In this document: in pieces, positions 10,293 to 20,238 of the stretch
Position numbering within the stretch: the first letter of the stretch is position 1
Layout of the letters: each line of letters starts with the position of its first letter
DNA from: Tsuneonella deserti
Lineage (GTDB): Bacteria; Pseudomonadota; Alphaproteobacteria; Sphingomonadales; Sphingomonadaceae
NCBI RefSeq assembly: GCF_014644315.1
Contig: NZ_BMKL01000001.1
Location: forward strand, 1,065,001 to 1,129,000
Direction of reading: 5' to 3'
DNA: 64,000 nucleotides
Made by a program: the position numbers and the translations under genes
Notes under the pieces: model-generated
Databases searched by the model: none
What the model saw: the letters and a program-made list of their open reading frames with translations, nothing else
What the model was told of the DNA's origin: nothing

Positions 10293-10544
10293 ATGGACCA
10301 GACCGCAAACGGCATCGACACGCTGACCTTTGAAGACGCGCTTAGAGCGTTGGAGGATGTCGTTCGCAGGCTCGAAAGCGGCGAAGTGCCGCTCGATCAG
10401 TCGATAGAACTGTACGAGCGGGGGGAGGCGCTGCGCGCTCACTGCCAGGCGCGGCTCGACGCGGCCCAGGCGCGGATCGAGAAGATCGTCGCCGGGCCCG
10501 ATGGCCGCGCCAGCCACGCGGTTCCGTTCGACAGCAATGATTGA
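10293..10544 (+). CDS. xseB: exodeoxyribonuclease VII small subunit
   Basis: 83 aa, typical length. It forms exonuclease VII with XseA, which degrades single-stranded DNA to oligonucleotides. The family pattern is clear: FEDALRALEDVVRRLESGEVPLDQSIELYERGEALRAHCQARLDAAQARIE, a two-helix coiled coil. The stop overlaps the ispA start by 8 nt, matching the common xseB-ispA operon order; xseA is not in the window. Confidence 0.96.
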   Translation: MDQTANGIDTLTFEDALRALEDVVRRLESGEVPLDQSIELYERGEALRAHCQARLDAAQARIEKIVAGPDGRASHAVPFDSND

Positions 10545-11448
10545 CCGGCTCGACGACGACGGAAGCCGCCTGGCGGACGCCCTGGCGCGCATCCAGCGCG
10601 AGGTGGATGCCGCGTTTTCCGGGTTTCTTCCGGTACCCGAGGACGCACGTTCCCGGTTGGTCGAGGCGATGCGCTATGCCGCGATCGGAGGCGGAAAACG
10701 CGTCCGCCCGCTGCTCACGGTCGCCACTGCCGCCATGTACGCGGTCCAGCGCGATGCGGCTGTCCGCGCGGGCTGCGCGGTAGAGGCGATCCACGTCTAT
10801 TCGCTGGTTCACGACGATCTTCCCTGCATGGACGACGACGACCTGCGCCACGGGAAGCCGACGCTGCACAAGGCGTTCGACGAGGCGACCGCCGTGCTCG
10901 CCGGCGACTCGCTTCACGCATTGGCATTCGAAATCCTCTCGATGCCCGAGACATCTGCCGATCCCATCGTGCGGGCACAGCTGATCGCCGCGTTGGCGGG
11001 GGCAAGCGGCTGGAACGGGATGGCCGGCGGGCAGATGATGGATATCGCCGCCGAGGGGCAGGGATACGATCTGCCGACGATCACGCGGCTGCAGCAACTG
11101 AAGACCGGTGCGCTGCTCGGCGCGGCGGTGGAGATGGGTGCAATCCTGGGCCGGGTGCCCGAAGAAGGACGCTCGCACCTGCGCTACTATGCGCGGGACA
11201 TCGGGCTGGCGTTTCAGATCGCGGACGACCTGCTCGACGTCGAGGGGGACGAGGCGGCCGCGGGCAAGGCGCTGCGCAAGGACGAAGATGCGGGCAAGGC
11301 GACTTTCGTCAGCCTGATGGGCGTTGAAGCCGCTCGCACCCAGGCCAATGCGCTAGTGACCCAGGCCGTCGGCCACCTCGCCGCGCATGGGCCCGAAGCC
11401 GACCTGCTGCGCGCACTGGCGCGATACATCGTTGAAAGGGACCGCTGA
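10537..11448 (+). CDS. ispA: farnesyl diphosphate synthase (polyprenyl synthetase)
   Basis: 303 aa. It makes C15 farnesyl diphosphate from IPP and DMAPP/GPP. The first Asp-rich motif is HDDLPCMDDDDLRHGKPT, with GGKRVRPLL (IPP binding) ahead of it. GGQMMDI and the second Asp-rich motif FQIADDLLDVEGD follow. I take ATG 10537, which overlaps the xseB stop by 8 nt. The upstream ATG at 10501 would add 12 residues inside xseB. The usual downstream dxs is absent; coaD follows instead after a 1-nt gap. Confidence 0.93.
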   Translation: MIDRLDDDGSRLADALARIQREVDAAFSGFLPVPEDARSRLVEAMRYAAIGGGKRVRPLLTVATAAMYAVQRDAAVRAGCAVEAIHVYSLVHDDLPCMDDDDLRHGKPTLHKAFDEATAVLAGDSLHALAFEILSMPETSADPIVRAQLIAALAGASGWNGMAGGQMMDIAAEGQGYDLPTITRLQQLKTGALLGAAVEMGAILGRVPEEGRSHLRYYARDIGLAFQIADDLLDVEGDEAAAGKALRKDEDAGKATFVSLMGVEAARTQANALVTQAVGHLAAHGPEADLLRALARYIVERDR

Positions 11449-11449
11449 A

Positions 11450-11971
11450 GTGAACGCCTCAGGATCGCGCGAGCGGGTGGGCATCTACCCGGGCACATTC
11501 GACCCGATCACGCTCGGCCACATGGACATTATCGAGCGGGGCGCCACTCTGGTGGACCGGCTGATCGTGGCGGTGACGACCAATATCCAGAAGTCGCCGA
11601 TGTTCACCGACGACGAGCGCATCGCTATCGTCCGCCGGGAGGTTTCCGCGATCGGCAACATCGAGGTGGTCGGGTTCAATTCGCTGCTGATGGACTTCGC
11701 CGAAAGCCAGGGGGCATCGGTGATCATCCGCGGCATCCGCGGCGTGACCGATTTCGAATACGAATATCAGCTGACGGGCATGAACCGGCAGCTCAACGAC
11801 CGCATCGAGACGGTCTTTCTGATGGCGGACGTCAGCCTGCAACCGATCGCCAGCCGCCTGGTGAAGGAGATCGCCCATTATGGCGGTGACATCGCCAAGT
11901 TCGTGAGCCCCGCGGTGCGTCAGGACGTGATCGACCGGGTGGCCAACATGGGCCGCGCCGACCCGCGCTAA
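11450..11971 (+). CDS. coaD: phosphopantetheine adenylyltransferase
   Basis: 173 aa nucleotidyltransferase for the penultimate step of CoA synthesis. The (T/H)xGH motif region is GIYPGTFDPITLGHMDIIERG, followed by the FNSLLMDFA and IIRGIRGVTDFEYEYQLTGMNRQL segments and C-terminal SSRLVKEIA-like SRLVKEIAHYGGDIAKFV. Start GTG 11450 is 1 nt after the ispA stop, so cotranscription and coupling are likely. The family is strongly conserved and the assignment secure. Confidence 0.96.
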   Translation: MNASGSRERVGIYPGTFDPITLGHMDIIERGATLVDRLIVAVTTNIQKSPMFTDDERIAIVRREVSAIGNIEVVGFNSLLMDFAESQGASVIIRGIRGVTDFEYEYQLTGMNRQLNDRIETVFLMADVSLQPIASRLVKEIAHYGGDIAKFVSPAVRQDVIDRVANMGRADPR

Positions 11972-12046
11972 CCATTCATTGAACCGACAGTCCGTGCCCG
12001 CTACAGCGCGGGCCAACTAGACAGCTATCAAAAAGACGGGATCTCC

Positions 12047-12772
12047 ATGCTGAACCGCCTGCTCGCCCCTTCGGCGTTGGCTCCTTTGGCGCTTGCCGCG
12101 CTCGCGTTTTCCCTGCCTGCCAATGCGCAGGACGATGCAGCGGCGAGCCCCGCGGCCGATACCGCGGCTCCGGTTGCCGATGCACCGGCGGGACCGCGCA
12201 CGTATGCGGCGATTGATTACGACATCACCCACGATCCCGAGAACATCCTGCTGCTCGACCTTTCCAACGGTCGCCGCGTCGCCATCCGGCTGATGCCGGA
12301 CTGGGCCCCGAACCACGTCGAGCGGATCAAGACGCTGACCCGGCAAGGCTTCTATGACGGAGTGAAGTTTCACCGCGTGATCGAAGGTTTCATGGCGCAG
12401 ACCGGCGACCCGACCGGCACCGGGCGTGGCGGCTCCTCGCTTCCCGACCTCAAGGCCGAATTCAACCCGATGCCGCACCTGCGCGGCACGATCTCGATGG
12501 CGCACGCCGCGAGCGACGATTCGGCGAACAGCCAGTTCTTCATCACCTTCTACCCGCGCTTCAGCCTGGACCGGAAGTACACCAACTTCGGACGGGTGAT
12601 CGCGGGCATGGACGCGATTGACGCCATCCAGCGTGGTGAGCCGCCTGCGAACCCTACGGTCGTGCTCCAGGCTTCTATCGCGGCCGACGGCAAGCCTCAG
12701 GCGACCGCTGCTCCGGCCGCTCCGGAAAGCGCGATTACCGCCGACATGCTCAACGCGCCGCAATCGAACTGA
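12047..12772 (+). CDS. exported peptidyl-prolyl cis-trans isomerase (cyclophilin type)
   Basis: 241 aa. A signal peptide (residues 1-26, LPANAQD cleavage) and an Ala/Pro-rich spacer precede the cyclophilin domain (about 55-205): VKFHRVIEGFMAQTGDPTGTGRGGS, FNPMPHLRGTISMAHA, SANSQFFITF, LDRKYTNFGRVIAGMDAID. The catalytic Arg lies in FHRV. It should assist proline isomerisation of exported proteins. It follows coaD by 75 nt and precedes queA by 39 nt on the same strand. The Ala-rich C-terminal tail (about 35 aa) is not part of the fold. Confidence 0.92.
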   Translation: MLNRLLAPSALAPLALAALAFSLPANAQDDAAASPAADTAAPVADAPAGPRTYAAIDYDITHDPENILLLDLSNGRRVAIRLMPDWAPNHVERIKTLTRQGFYDGVKFHRVIEGFMAQTGDPTGTGRGGSSLPDLKAEFNPMPHLRGTISMAHAASDDSANSQFFITFYPRFSLDRKYTNFGRVIAGMDAIDAIQRGEPPANPTVVLQASIAADGKPQATAAPAAPESAITADMLNAPQSN

Positions 12773-12811
12773 TCCTCCCCCCGCGCGGATTCCTCTGCTA
12801 GCGCGCCGCCG

Positions 12812-13840
12812 ATGCGCGTTGACCTGTTCGATTTCGACCTCCCGCCCGAGCTGATCGCGCTGCGCCCCGCGCGCCCGCGCGATGCGGCGCGCATGCTCGT
12901 GGTAGCGGGCGATGCGCCTTTCGAAGACCGGTCGGTGCGCGACCTGCCCGGGCTGCTCCGCGCAGGCGACGTCCTCGTGTTCAACGACACTCGAGTGATC
13001 CCCGCGCAACTGGAGGGGATGCGTGGAGAGGCGCGGATCGGAGCGACCCTGCACAAGCGCATCGATCTCAGGCGCTGGCAGGCGTTCGTGCGTAATGCCA
13101 AGCGGCTGCGCGAAGGCGATCAGATCGTCTTTGGCGCCGATGTGACGGCAGTCGCCGAGGCGCGCTTTCCCGATGGCTCGTGGACTCTCGCGTTCGCCGG
13201 CGATGAGCCCGTCGAGGTACTGCTCGAGCGGGCCGGGCAAATGCCGCTGCCGCCCTACATCGCCGGCAAGCGTCCTACCGACGAGCAGGACCGTAGCGAT
13301 TACCAGACGATGTTTGCCGCGCGCGACGGTGCGGTCGCCGCGCCGACCGCTGCGCTCCATTTTACGCCCGAACTGATCGCGCGTCTGGATGAGGCCGGCA
13401 TCGGCCGCGAAACCCTCACGCTCCACGTCGGCGCGGGAACCTTCCTTCCGGTCAAGGCCGAGGACACGGAAGACCATGCGATGCACGCAGAGTGGGGCCG
13501 TATCGACGGCGCCACCGCCGATCGCCTCAACGCGGCGCGGGCGGCGGGCGGAAGGGTGATAGCGGTCGGGACAACCTCGCTGCGGCTCATCGAAAGTGCC
13601 GCGGACGAAACGGGGACGATCCGCCCGTTCGAGGGCGACACCTCGATCTTCATCACGCCAGGTTACCGCTTCCGCGGCATCGACGGGCTGATGACCAATT
13701 TCCACCTGCCCAGGTCGACGTTATTCATGCTGGTGTCAGCGCTCGTTGGACGTGAGCGGATGCAGGCAGCCTATGCCCATGCGATCGGGCGCGGTTACCG
13801 CTTCTATTCCTACGGCGATTCTTCGCTGCTGCTGCCTTAG
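12812..13840 (+). CDS. queA: S-adenosylmethionine:tRNA ribosyltransferase-isomerase
   Basis: 342 aa, normal length. It transfers the ribosyl moiety of SAM to preQ1 in tRNA to give epoxyqueuosine. Conserved stretches are [67 protein letters not shown] and [15 protein letters not shown]. The stop overlaps the converging dioxygenase stop (TTAG). tgt, the partner enzyme, is 3.6 kb further on; the block between them looks inserted compared with the usual queA-tgt adjacency. Confidence 0.97.
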   Translation: MRVDLFDFDLPPELIALRPARPRDAARMLVVAGDAPFEDRSVRDLPGLLRAGDVLVFNDTRVIPAQLEGMRGEARIGATLHKRIDLRRWQAFVRNAKRLREGDQIVFGADVTAVAEARFPDGSWTLAFAGDEPVEVLLERAGQMPLPPYIAGKRPTDEQDRSDYQTMFAARDGAVAAPTAALHFTPELIARLDEAGIGRETLTLHVGAGTFLPVKAEDTEDHAMHAEWGRIDGATADRLNAARAAGGRVIAVGTTSLRLIESAADETGTIRPFEGDTSIFITPGYRFRGIDGLMTNFHLPRSTLFMLVSALVGRERMQAAYAHAIGRGYRFYSYGDSSLLLP

Positions 13841-14688
13841 GTGTTGGTCTGGTCCGCCGGTACGTTGGCCGGGATCTCCGCCGCGTCTTCGGGGCAGGTA
13901 TTCAGCGAGATCGGCGGCCCGACGTTGTATCCGGTCATCGACAGCGAGCCCATCGCATAGCCCTCCAGGATCGGCTGCGCGCCTCCCCCCTCCGCCGCGG
14001 CGAGTCCCGCGGTGTAGAGCAGCGGAAGGAAGTGATCGGGGGTGGGCACCGCTCGCGCGTAGTCGGTGTGCTGGGTGAGATCGGCGATCCCGGCCGGATC
14101 GCGCCGCATCTGCTCGCGCGCCGCTTCGTCGAACCGGCGCGCCCAGGCGGTCCCCGCAGTCGGCTTGTCCCATTCGATGAGCCGCAAATTGTGCACGACG
14201 TTGCCGCTCGAGACGATCAGCACGCCCTTGTCGCGCAAGGCGGCGAGCCGGGCGCCCAGATCGAAATGGTAGGCGAGCGGCTTCGATGCGTTGAGCGAAA
14301 GCTGCACCACGGGGACGTCGGCGCGCGGAAAAAGGTGAGCGAGCACGCTCCAGGTGCCGTGGTCGAGACCCCATTGCTCGTGATCGAGGCCAACCCACTC
14401 CGGCTTGACCGCCTCGACGATCTCTCCCGCGACTTCCGGTGATCCCGGGGCCGGGTACTCGAAATCGAACAGCTCCTGCGGGAATCCGAAGAAATCGTGG
14501 ATCGTGCGCGGTCTGGACATGGCGGTCACCGCGGTCGCGCCGATGTACCAATGCGCCGATATCACCAGGATCGCACGGGGCCGGGGCAGCGCCTCGCCAA
14601 GCTCGCGCCATGCGCGCGTGTATCCGTTGAGTTCGAGCGTATTCATTGGACTGCCGTGGCCGATGAACAGGGCAGGCAACTTCGTCAT
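13837..14688 (-). CDS. DODA-type extradiol ring-opening dioxygenase family protein
   Basis: 283 aa LigB/4,5-DOPA dioxygenase superfamily member (relatives: plant DODA, E. coli YgiD). Likely metal ligands are visible: His in FIGHGSPMN, His in VISAHW, and His in [10 protein letters not shown], plus HDFFGFP and [10 protein letters not shown]. Such enzymes open catechol-type rings; the physiological substrate is unknown. The start is ATG 14688 ([14 protein letters not shown]); the upstream frame overlaps the ABC gene's promoter region and lacks similarity. It lies between queA (converging, overlapping stops) and the divergent ABC exporter. Confidence 0.87.
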   Translation of the reverse strand: MTKLPALFIGHGSPMNTLELNGYTRAWRELGEALPRPRAILVISAHWYIGATAVTAMSRPRTIHDFFGFPQELFDFEYPAPGSPEVAGEIVEAVKPEWVGLDHEQWGLDHGTWSVLAHLFPRADVPVVQLSLNASKPLAYHFDLGARLAALRDKGVLIVSSGNVVHNLRLIEWDKPTAGTAWARRFDEAAREQMRRDPAGIADLTQHTDYARAVPTPDHFLPLLYTAGLAAAEGGGAQPILEGYAMGSLSMTGYNVGPPISLNTCPEDAAEIPANVPADQTNT

Positions 14689-14779
14689 GGGCGGGTTCCG
14701 ATCGCTTGCCCCTCCGACAAGCGATGTGGGACTCACGTTCTTGCTTGGCAAGCGCGCCCGGTGACGCCACTCGCAGATC

Positions 14780-15715
14780 ATGGAGTCTATTCTGCGCACC
14801 GAGAAGCTGACCAAGGTCTATCCCAACGGCCTGAAGGCGCTGGACGAGGTCGACCTCGAGATTCGCCGAGGCGAGATCTTCGCGCTGCTGGGGCCGAACG
14901 GCGCGGGCAAGACCACCTTGATCGGCGCGGTCTGCGGGCTGGTGCGGGTGACGGGCGGCACAATCACCGCGTTCGGGCAGGACCTGTATCACCATTGGCG
15001 CAGCGCGCGGCGCCGCATCGGGCTGGTGCCGCAGGAACTGGGTTTCGACATGTTCGATACCGTCCAGCGCCAGGTCGCCTATTCCCGCGGGCTGTTCGGC
15101 TGCGCGCCCGATCCCGACCGGATCGAGGAGGTGCTGCGCTCGCTGAGCCTGTGGGACAAGCGCAAGGAACAGATCCGCGCGCTGTCTGGCGGGATGAAGC
15201 GCCGCGTGCTTATCGCCAAGGCTCTCAGCCACGATCCCGAACTGCTGTTCCTCGACGAGCCGACCGCGGGCGTCGATGTCGAATTGCGGCGCGACATGTG
15301 GCGGCAAATCGCCGCGCTGCGTGAACGCGGCACGACCGTGATCCTCACCACCCACTATATCGAAGAGGCGGAGGAAATGGCGGATCGAGTCGGCGTGATC
15401 GACAAGGGCCGCCTGCTGCTGGTGGACGAGAAGGACGCGATGATGGCGCGCATGGGCCGCACGGAGGCGCGCTTCCAGCTCGCCGCGCCGCTGGCCGAAG
15501 TGCCGCCATCGCTGTTCGCCTATCCGCTGCACCTCGAGGATGACGGCATGACGCTCGCTTATCGAGGCGGCGACGGGACGGGCAAGGGCAGGGCGGAAGT
15601 CGCCGCGCTGGCTCAGGCCCTCGCGCAACAGGGCATTGCATACACCGCGATCGACCAGAAGGCTTCCAGCCTGGAGGACATCTTCGTGGGCCTCGTCGAG
15701 GAGGGCGCAGCATGA
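14780..15715 (+). CDS. ABC-2 type exporter, ATP-binding protein
   Basis: 311 aa. Walker A is GPNGAGKTTL (about residues 39-48), the Q-loop VPQELGF, the signature LSGGMKRRV, Walker B LLFLDEPTAG and the switch His in TTHYIEEAEEM. The C-terminal ~80 residues form the extension typical of CcmA/YadG-type exporters. The stop overlaps the permease start (ATGA), so the two form one transporter. The substrate cannot be read from sequence; relatives include YadGH and drug or polysaccharide exporters. Confidence 0.93.
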   Translation: MESILRTEKLTKVYPNGLKALDEVDLEIRRGEIFALLGPNGAGKTTLIGAVCGLVRVTGGTITAFGQDLYHHWRSARRRIGLVPQELGFDMFDTVQRQVAYSRGLFGCAPDPDRIEEVLRSLSLWDKRKEQIRALSGGMKRRVLIAKALSHDPELLFLDEPTAGVDVELRRDMWRQIAALRERGTTVILTTHYIEEAEEMADRVGVIDKGRLLLVDEKDAMMARMGRTEARFQLAAPLAEVPPSLFAYPLHLEDDGMTLAYRGGDGTGKGRAEVAALAQALAQQGIAYTAIDQKASSLEDIFVGLVEEGAA

Positions 15716-16476
15716 TCAACTGGCGTTCCACCTATGCGATCTACCGCAACGAACTGGTGCGCTTCATGCGCACCGTGTTCGGATCGTTGGTTTCCCCGGT
15801 CCTCACGACCAGCCTTTACTTCATCGTTTTCGGAGCGGCGATCGGCGGGCGGATGAACGCAGTCGGCGGGGTGGACTACGGCGCCTTTATTGTCCCGGGC
15901 CTGCTGATGCTGACGCTTCTTTCGGAAAGCACCAGCAACGCCAGCTTCGGCATCTACATGCCGCGTTTCACCGGGGCGATATACGAACTGCTGTCGGCGC
16001 CGGTGGGCGTCGCGGAAACGCTTCTCGGGTTCGTGGGAGCGGCGGCGACCAAGAGCCTGATCCTGGCCGCCGTCATCCTCGCGACCGCAACGCTGTTCGT
16101 CGACTACACCATCGCGCACCCCTTGTTCGCGCTCCTGTTCGTCGTCCTCGTTTCGGCGAGTTTTTCGCTGCTCGGTTTCATCCTCGGTGTCTGGGCAGAA
16201 GGGTTCGAGAAGCTGCAGCTCGTACCGATGCTGATCCTTACCCCGCTGACGTTTCTGGGCGGCACGTTCTATTCCATCGAGATGCTGGCCGAGCCCTGGC
16301 GCACGGTCGCGCTGATGAACCCTATCGTCTACCTAGTGAACGGACTGCGCTGGACCTTTTACGGCAAGGCGGACGTCAGCATCGTGGTTTCGCTGGGACT
16401 GACGCTGGCATTCCTCGCGATTTGCATTGCGGTCATCGCATGGATCTTCCGCACGGGGTGGCGGCTCCGAAGCTGA
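15712..16476 (+). CDS. ABC-2 type exporter, permease protein
   Basis: 254 aa inner-membrane protein with six predicted hydrophobic segments. It has the ABC-2 family core: RNELVRFMRTVFGSLVSPVLTTSLYFIVFG near the N-terminus and MLILTPLTFLGGTFYSIEML followed by NPIVYLVNGLRW near the C-terminus, close to YadH. It pairs with the ATPase encoded just upstream (4-nt overlap). It is followed after 19 nt by the DUF481 outer-membrane gene on the same strand. Confidence 0.93.
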   Translation: MINWRSTYAIYRNELVRFMRTVFGSLVSPVLTTSLYFIVFGAAIGGRMNAVGGVDYGAFIVPGLLMLTLLSESTSNASFGIYMPRFTGAIYELLSAPVGVAETLLGFVGAAATKSLILAAVILATATLFVDYTIAHPLFALLFVVLVSASFSLLGFILGVWAEGFEKLQLVPMLILTPLTFLGGTFYSIEMLAEPWRTVALMNPIVYLVNGLRWTFYGKADVSIVVSLGLTLAFLAICIAVIAWIFRTGWRLRS

Positions 16477-16495
16477 GCCGCTAGTTGCTGCCCGC

Positions 16496-17437
16496 ATGTT
16501 TCGCGTCGCGCTTCCTTTGGTGCTGCTGTCTCTCACCGCCCCTCTACACGCTGCCTTGCCGGACCCGGTGCGGGCGATGATCGCCGCCGCGGTGGAAACC
16601 GGCGATGCGCGCAAGGTCGACATGGTCGTCGATCTGGCCAAGGCGACCAATCCTGACGCCAAGGACGAGATCGAGGCGATCTATTCCGAATTCCGCGATA
16701 ACCAGGCACGGCTCGCCTCGCGCAAGCAGCGCGAGAAGGAAAAGGCGATCCGTTCGGCGGGGCTGTTCGACCTGTGGAAAGGGCGGGGCGAGGTGGGCGC
16801 GAACCGCTCGACCGGCAACACCGACACACTGGGCCTCAGCGGGGCGCTCGCCCTCGAACGTAGGGGCATCGCCTGGGACCACAAGCTGACCTTGCGGGCC
16901 GATTATCAGCGCAGCGGCGGCAGCACATCGCGCGAAAAGCTGTTTGCTGCCTACGAGCCGCGGTACGACATCAGCGAGGGCACGTTTGCCTACGGTCTGG
17001 CCCAGTACGATCGTGATCCGTTCCAGGGCTACACCGCGCGCTTTGCGCTTTCGGGCGGGGTCGGCGCGAAGCTGGTCGACTCCGGTGCGCTGGATCTGTC
17101 GCTCAAGGCCGGGCCGGCTCTGCGCATCACCCGTGGCACCGATGGGGCGAGCGACACCCGCCTGGCCGGGCTGCTCGGGCTCGACGTCGATTGGCGGATC
17201 ACGGATCGCCTGACGCTGACCCAAGACACCAATGCCGTCACCGAAAGCGGCGGCGCGGCGACGTTGCTCGTCGATTCGCGCAGCACGACGTTGAACCTGG
17301 TCACCGGGCTCGAAGCGAAAGTCAGCGATAGGCTGAGCACTCGCTTCTCGTACGCAGTCGATTACGACAGCAACCCGCCGGCAGGCCGGGTGGCGACAGA
17401 CACGATATCGCGCTTCAGCCTGGTCTACGGGTTCTGA
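16496..17437 (+). CDS. DUF481 family outer-membrane beta-barrel protein
   Basis: 313 aa with a signal peptide (residues 1-19, APLHAALP). About 100 residues with a charged helical part ([31 protein letters not shown]) come before the DUF481/YdiY-type barrel: [56 protein letters not shown], and a terminal aromatic residue (SLVYGF) typical of outer-membrane barrels. DUF481 members are described as salt-induced outer-membrane proteins of unknown function. ATG 16496 sets a good signal peptide. It may be cotranscribed with the ABC exporter and lies 2 nt ahead of tgt. Confidence 0.85.
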   Translation: MFRVALPLVLLSLTAPLHAALPDPVRAMIAAAVETGDARKVDMVVDLAKATNPDAKDEIEAIYSEFRDNQARLASRKQREKEKAIRSAGLFDLWKGRGEVGANRSTGNTDTLGLSGALALERRGIAWDHKLTLRADYQRSGGSTSREKLFAAYEPRYDISEGTFAYGLAQYDRDPFQGYTARFALSGGVGAKLVDSGALDLSLKAGPALRITRGTDGASDTRLAGLLGLDVDWRITDRLTLTQDTNAVTESGGAATLLVDSRSTTLNLVTGLEAKVSDRLSTRFSYAVDYDSNPPAGRVATDTISRFSLVYGF

Positions 17438-17439
17438 CC

Positions 17440-18570
17440 GTGGCGCCCCGCTTCGAATTCTCGGTGGATGCCACCGACGGCAAGGCGCGCACCGGCGTGC
17501 TGAGGATGCAGCGCGGGGATATCCGCACCCCGGCATTCATGCCGGTCGGCACCGCCGCGACGGTCAAGGCGATGAAGCCGGAGACCGTACGTGCGACGGG
17601 CGCGGACATCATCCTTGGCAACACTTACCACCTGATGCTTCGCCCCGGCGCGGAGCGTGTCGCGCGGCTGGGCGGCCTTCACAAGTTCATGAACTGGCCG
17701 CGCCCGATCCTCACCGACAGCGGCGGCTACCAGGTGATGAGCCTGGCGAACTTGCGGAAATTGAGCGAGGACGGGGTCTCTTTCCAGAGCCATATCGATG
17801 GTTCCCGCCACATGCTGACGCCCGAACGGTCGATGGAAATCCAGCGCTTGCTCGGCAGCGACATCGTGATGGCATTCGACGAATGCCCGCGGGCAGACCG
17901 TCCGCTTCCCGAGATCGAGTCGTCAATGAAGCGCTCGATGCGGTGGGCCGAACGCAGCCGAACAGCGTTCGACGCGGGTGAAGAGCATGCAGCGCGTTCC
18001 GCCCTGTTCGGGATCCAACAGGGCGCGCTCGACGAAGGACTGCGCGCCCACTCGGCCGAGGCATTGCAGGAGATCGGGTTCGACGGGTACGCCATCGGCG
18101 GCCTGGCAGTGGGGGAGGGCCAGGAGGCGATGTTCGCCACGCTCGATTTCGCGCCCGATCAATTGCCGGCCGACCGGCCCCGCTACCTGATGGGGGTGGG
18201 CAAGCCGGACGACCTCGTCGGCGCGGTTGGCCGCGGGGTGGACATGTTCGATTGCGTGTTGCCGACCCGATCGGGCCGCAACGGGCAGGCGTTCACCTGG
18301 AACGGCCCGCTCAACATCCGCAACGCCTTTCACGCCGAGGCCGAAGAGCCGCTCGATCCGCGTTGCGGGTGCGACGTGTGCTCCACCTACAGCCGCGCCT
18401 ATCTCCACCATCTCAACAAGGCGGGCGAGATGCTCGGCGCGATGTTGATGACCGAGCATAACCTCTCGTTCTACCAACAGCTCATGCAGGCTATGCGGGA
18501 TGCTATCGCCGGAGGAAGCTTCGCCCAGTTCGCGGCATCGTTCCTGAGCGACTACCGGGCCGGCAGGTGA
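17440..18570 (+). CDS. tgt: tRNA-guanine transglycosylase
   Basis: 376 aa. It exchanges G34 for preQ1 in tRNAs for Asp, Asn, His and Tyr. Key features are the active-site Asp region [14 protein letters not shown], the second catalytic Asp in [16 protein letters not shown], and the zinc site [16 protein letters not shown] (Cys-x-Cys-x2-Cys...His). The start is GTG 17440, two bases after the DUF481 stop. The stop overlaps the SDR gene's GTG start (GTGA). Confidence 0.97.
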   Translation: MAPRFEFSVDATDGKARTGVLRMQRGDIRTPAFMPVGTAATVKAMKPETVRATGADIILGNTYHLMLRPGAERVARLGGLHKFMNWPRPILTDSGGYQVMSLANLRKLSEDGVSFQSHIDGSRHMLTPERSMEIQRLLGSDIVMAFDECPRADRPLPEIESSMKRSMRWAERSRTAFDAGEEHAARSALFGIQQGALDEGLRAHSAEALQEIGFDGYAIGGLAVGEGQEAMFATLDFAPDQLPADRPRYLMGVGKPDDLVGAVGRGVDMFDCVLPTRSGRNGQAFTWNGPLNIRNAFHAEAEEPLDPRCGCDVCSTYSRAYLHHLNKAGEMLGAMLMTEHNLSFYQQLMQAMRDAIAGGSFAQFAASFLSDYRAGR

Positions 18571-19262
18571 GCTGGCGCCGCGCCGTCGTGATCGGCGCAA
18601 GCGGCGGGATCGGCAACGCGCTTGCCGGCATCCTGGAAAACGGCGGCAGCGAGGTTCTGCCCTTTTCCCGCTCGTCACGCGACGCGCAGCGCATCGATAT
18701 CGAGGACGAGGCCAGCATCGCCGCCGCTGCAGCCCGGGTCGCTGAAGGTGGGCCGCCCGACCTGGTGTTCGTGGCCACCGGCGCTTTGACGATCGGCGGC
18801 AGCCCTCCCGAGAAGACCTGGCGCTCGCTCGATGCCGACCTCCTCGCGCGCAGCTATGCCATCAACGCGATAGGTCCGGCGCTGGTCGCAAAGCACTTCC
18901 TGCCAGTGCTTCCGCGGCAGGGGCGCTGCGCTTTCGCCGCGCTGGGCGCGCGGGTGGGCAGCATCGGCGACAATCGCCTCGGCGGATGGTACGGCTATCG
19001 AGCCTCGAAGGCGGCGCTGGCGATGCTCGTGCGAACGCTCGCGATCGAACTTGCCCGCAGCCGGCCCGAAGCGGTTTGCGTGGCGCTGCATCCGGGCACC
19101 GTCGACACCGGCCTCAGCAGGCCGTTCCAGGGCAACGTCGCCGAAGGCAGCCTGTTCACGCCGCGGCAGTCGGCGGAGCGGATGCTGCGCGTCCTGGAAG
19201 GCCTTTCACCCGCCGACAGCGGTGGTCATTTCGCGTGGGACGGCAGCCGCATCGCGCCGTGA
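18567..19262 (+). CDS. SDR-family NAD(P)-dependent oxidoreductase (CsgA/C-factor-like)
   Basis: 231 aa short-chain dehydrogenase/reductase. The cofactor motif GASGGIG lies at residues about 10-16 and the catalytic [10 protein letters not shown] (Y-x3-K) at about 146. The [15 protein letters not shown] segment and the [20 protein letters not shown] stretch resemble CsgA-type SDRs. The GTG start overlaps the tgt stop by 4 nt, suggesting coupling, although no queuosine role is known for it. The substrate is unknown. Confidence 0.87.
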   Translation: MSWRRAVVIGASGGIGNALAGILENGGSEVLPFSRSSRDAQRIDIEDEASIAAAAARVAEGGPPDLVFVATGALTIGGSPPEKTWRSLDADLLARSYAINAIGPALVAKHFLPVLPRQGRCAFAALGARVGSIGDNRLGGWYGYRASKAALAMLVRTLAIELARSRPEAVCVALHPGTVDTGLSRPFQGNVAEGSLFTPRQSAERMLRVLEGLSPADSGGHFAWDGSRIAP

Positions 19263-19268
19263 CGCGGT

Positions 19269-19439
19269 TCAGGCCGAGAAATCGCGGCTTTCCAGTTCCG
19301 TGCCCGGATAGGCGATGAATCGTCCTGTCAGGCGGTCAAGAAAGCCTGCTCCGATGCGGCAGGCGAACGCCTGAGCCTGCTTCAGATCGGTGTACCATTT
19401 GCCGGCGCGGTGAGGGGTTCGAAAGCGATAACGTGTCAT
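19269..19439 (-). CDS. 56-aa conserved-looking hypothetical protein
   Basis: Short minus-strand frame: MTRYRFRTPHRAGKWYTDL, then a K-Q-A-Q-A-F-A-C-R-I-G-A-G-F-L-D-R helix, then LTGRFIAYPGTELESRDF. The ATG at 19439 has GGGATG just upstream as a weak SD. The composition (ordered aromatic and Gly positions, balanced charge) looks like a real small protein, not antisense noise. It occupies the otherwise empty gap between the SDR gene and rpsD. No function can be proposed. Confidence 0.6.
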   Translation of the reverse strand: MTRYRFRTPHRAGKWYTDLKQAQAFACRIGAGFLDRLTGRFIAYPGTELESRDFSA

Positions 19440-19516
19440 TTCATCCCGACAATCTGGCTTTGCCGCGTCGGTTCCTAAGTTGCTGAAAGTTTGCGGCGAG
19501 ATGATGCCGAAACGAA

Positions 19517-19544
19517 AAAGGGCGGCCGTTTCGGGCCGCCCTTT
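19517..19544 (-). terminator. rho-independent terminator of rpsD
   Basis: A perfect 11-bp inverted repeat, AAAGGGCGGCC (19517-19527) with GGCCGCCCTTT (19534-19544) and a 6-nt loop, stands about 20 nt after the rpsD stop. Minus-strand T residues close the stem and continue as TTCGTTT. Confidence 0.85.
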
Positions 19545-19565
19545 CGCAAAATCGTGGAAGCTGGA

Positions 19566-20180
19566 TCAGCGCGAGTAGAACTCGACCACCAGGTTCGGTT
19601 CCATCGTGACCGGATAGGGCACTTCATCCAGCGTCGGAACGCGGCTGAAGGTTACCTTGTCGGTGCCGTCGGGGCTGACGTAATCGGGAATGTCGCGCTC
19701 GGGCAGGCTCTGCGCTTCGATGATCAGCGCCATTTCCTGGGCCTTGTCGCCCAGGCTGATGACGTCGCCAGCGGCAACCCGGCGGCTGGCGATGTTGCAC
19801 TTCACGCCGTTGACGCGAATGTGGCCGTGCGAAACGATCTGGCGCGCGGCGAAGATCGTCGGCGCGAACTTGGCGCGGTAGACGATCATGTCGAGCCGCC
19901 GCTCGAGCAGGCCGATGAGGTTCTGGCCGGTGTCACCCTTCATGCGGGCGGCTTCGGCGTAAGTCGCCTTGAACTGCTTCTCGGTGACGTCGCCGTAGTA
20001 GCCCTTGAGCTTCTGCTTGGCGCGCAGCTGCAGGCCGAAGTCGCTGGTCTTGCCCTTGCGGCGCTGGCCATGCTGGCCCGGACCGTACGAACGGCGGTTG
20101 ACCGGCGAGCTGGGGCGGCCCCAGATGTTCTCGCCCATGCGGCGGTCGAGTTTGTGCTTGGCGCTCTTGCGCTTCGACAT
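19566..20180 (-). CDS. rpsD: 30S ribosomal protein S4
   Basis: 204 aa, exact family length. [21 protein letters not shown] is followed by the S4 core ([34 protein letters not shown], the S4 RNA-binding domain, about 95-160) and the terminal [11 protein letters not shown]4 nucleates small-subunit assembly. The frame opens nine codons earlier, but the conserved N-terminus sets ATG 20180. It stands alone with its own terminator, as is usual for alphaproteobacterial rpsD. Confidence 0.98.
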   Translation of the reverse strand: MSKRKSAKHKLDRRMGENIWGRPSSPVNRRSYGPGQHGQRRKGKTSDFGLQLRAKQKLKGYYGDVTEKQFKATYAEAARMKGDTGQNLIGLLERRLDMIVYRAKFAPTIFAARQIVSHGHIRVNGVKCNIASRRVAAGDVISLGDKAQEMALIIEAQSLPERDIPDYVSPDGTDKVTFSRVPTLDEVPYPVTMEPNLVVEFYSR

Positions 20181-20238
20181 GATATGTCCTTCATTTTGCT
20201 GGACCATCCCAATGATGGCCGTTCAACCCGGCATCGCC

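Noticed and set aside
13736..15628. 630-codon minus-strand frame
   Set aside because: It covers the dioxygenase and ABC genes in another frame and lacks any motif; the DODA, ABC and QueA readings are supported.
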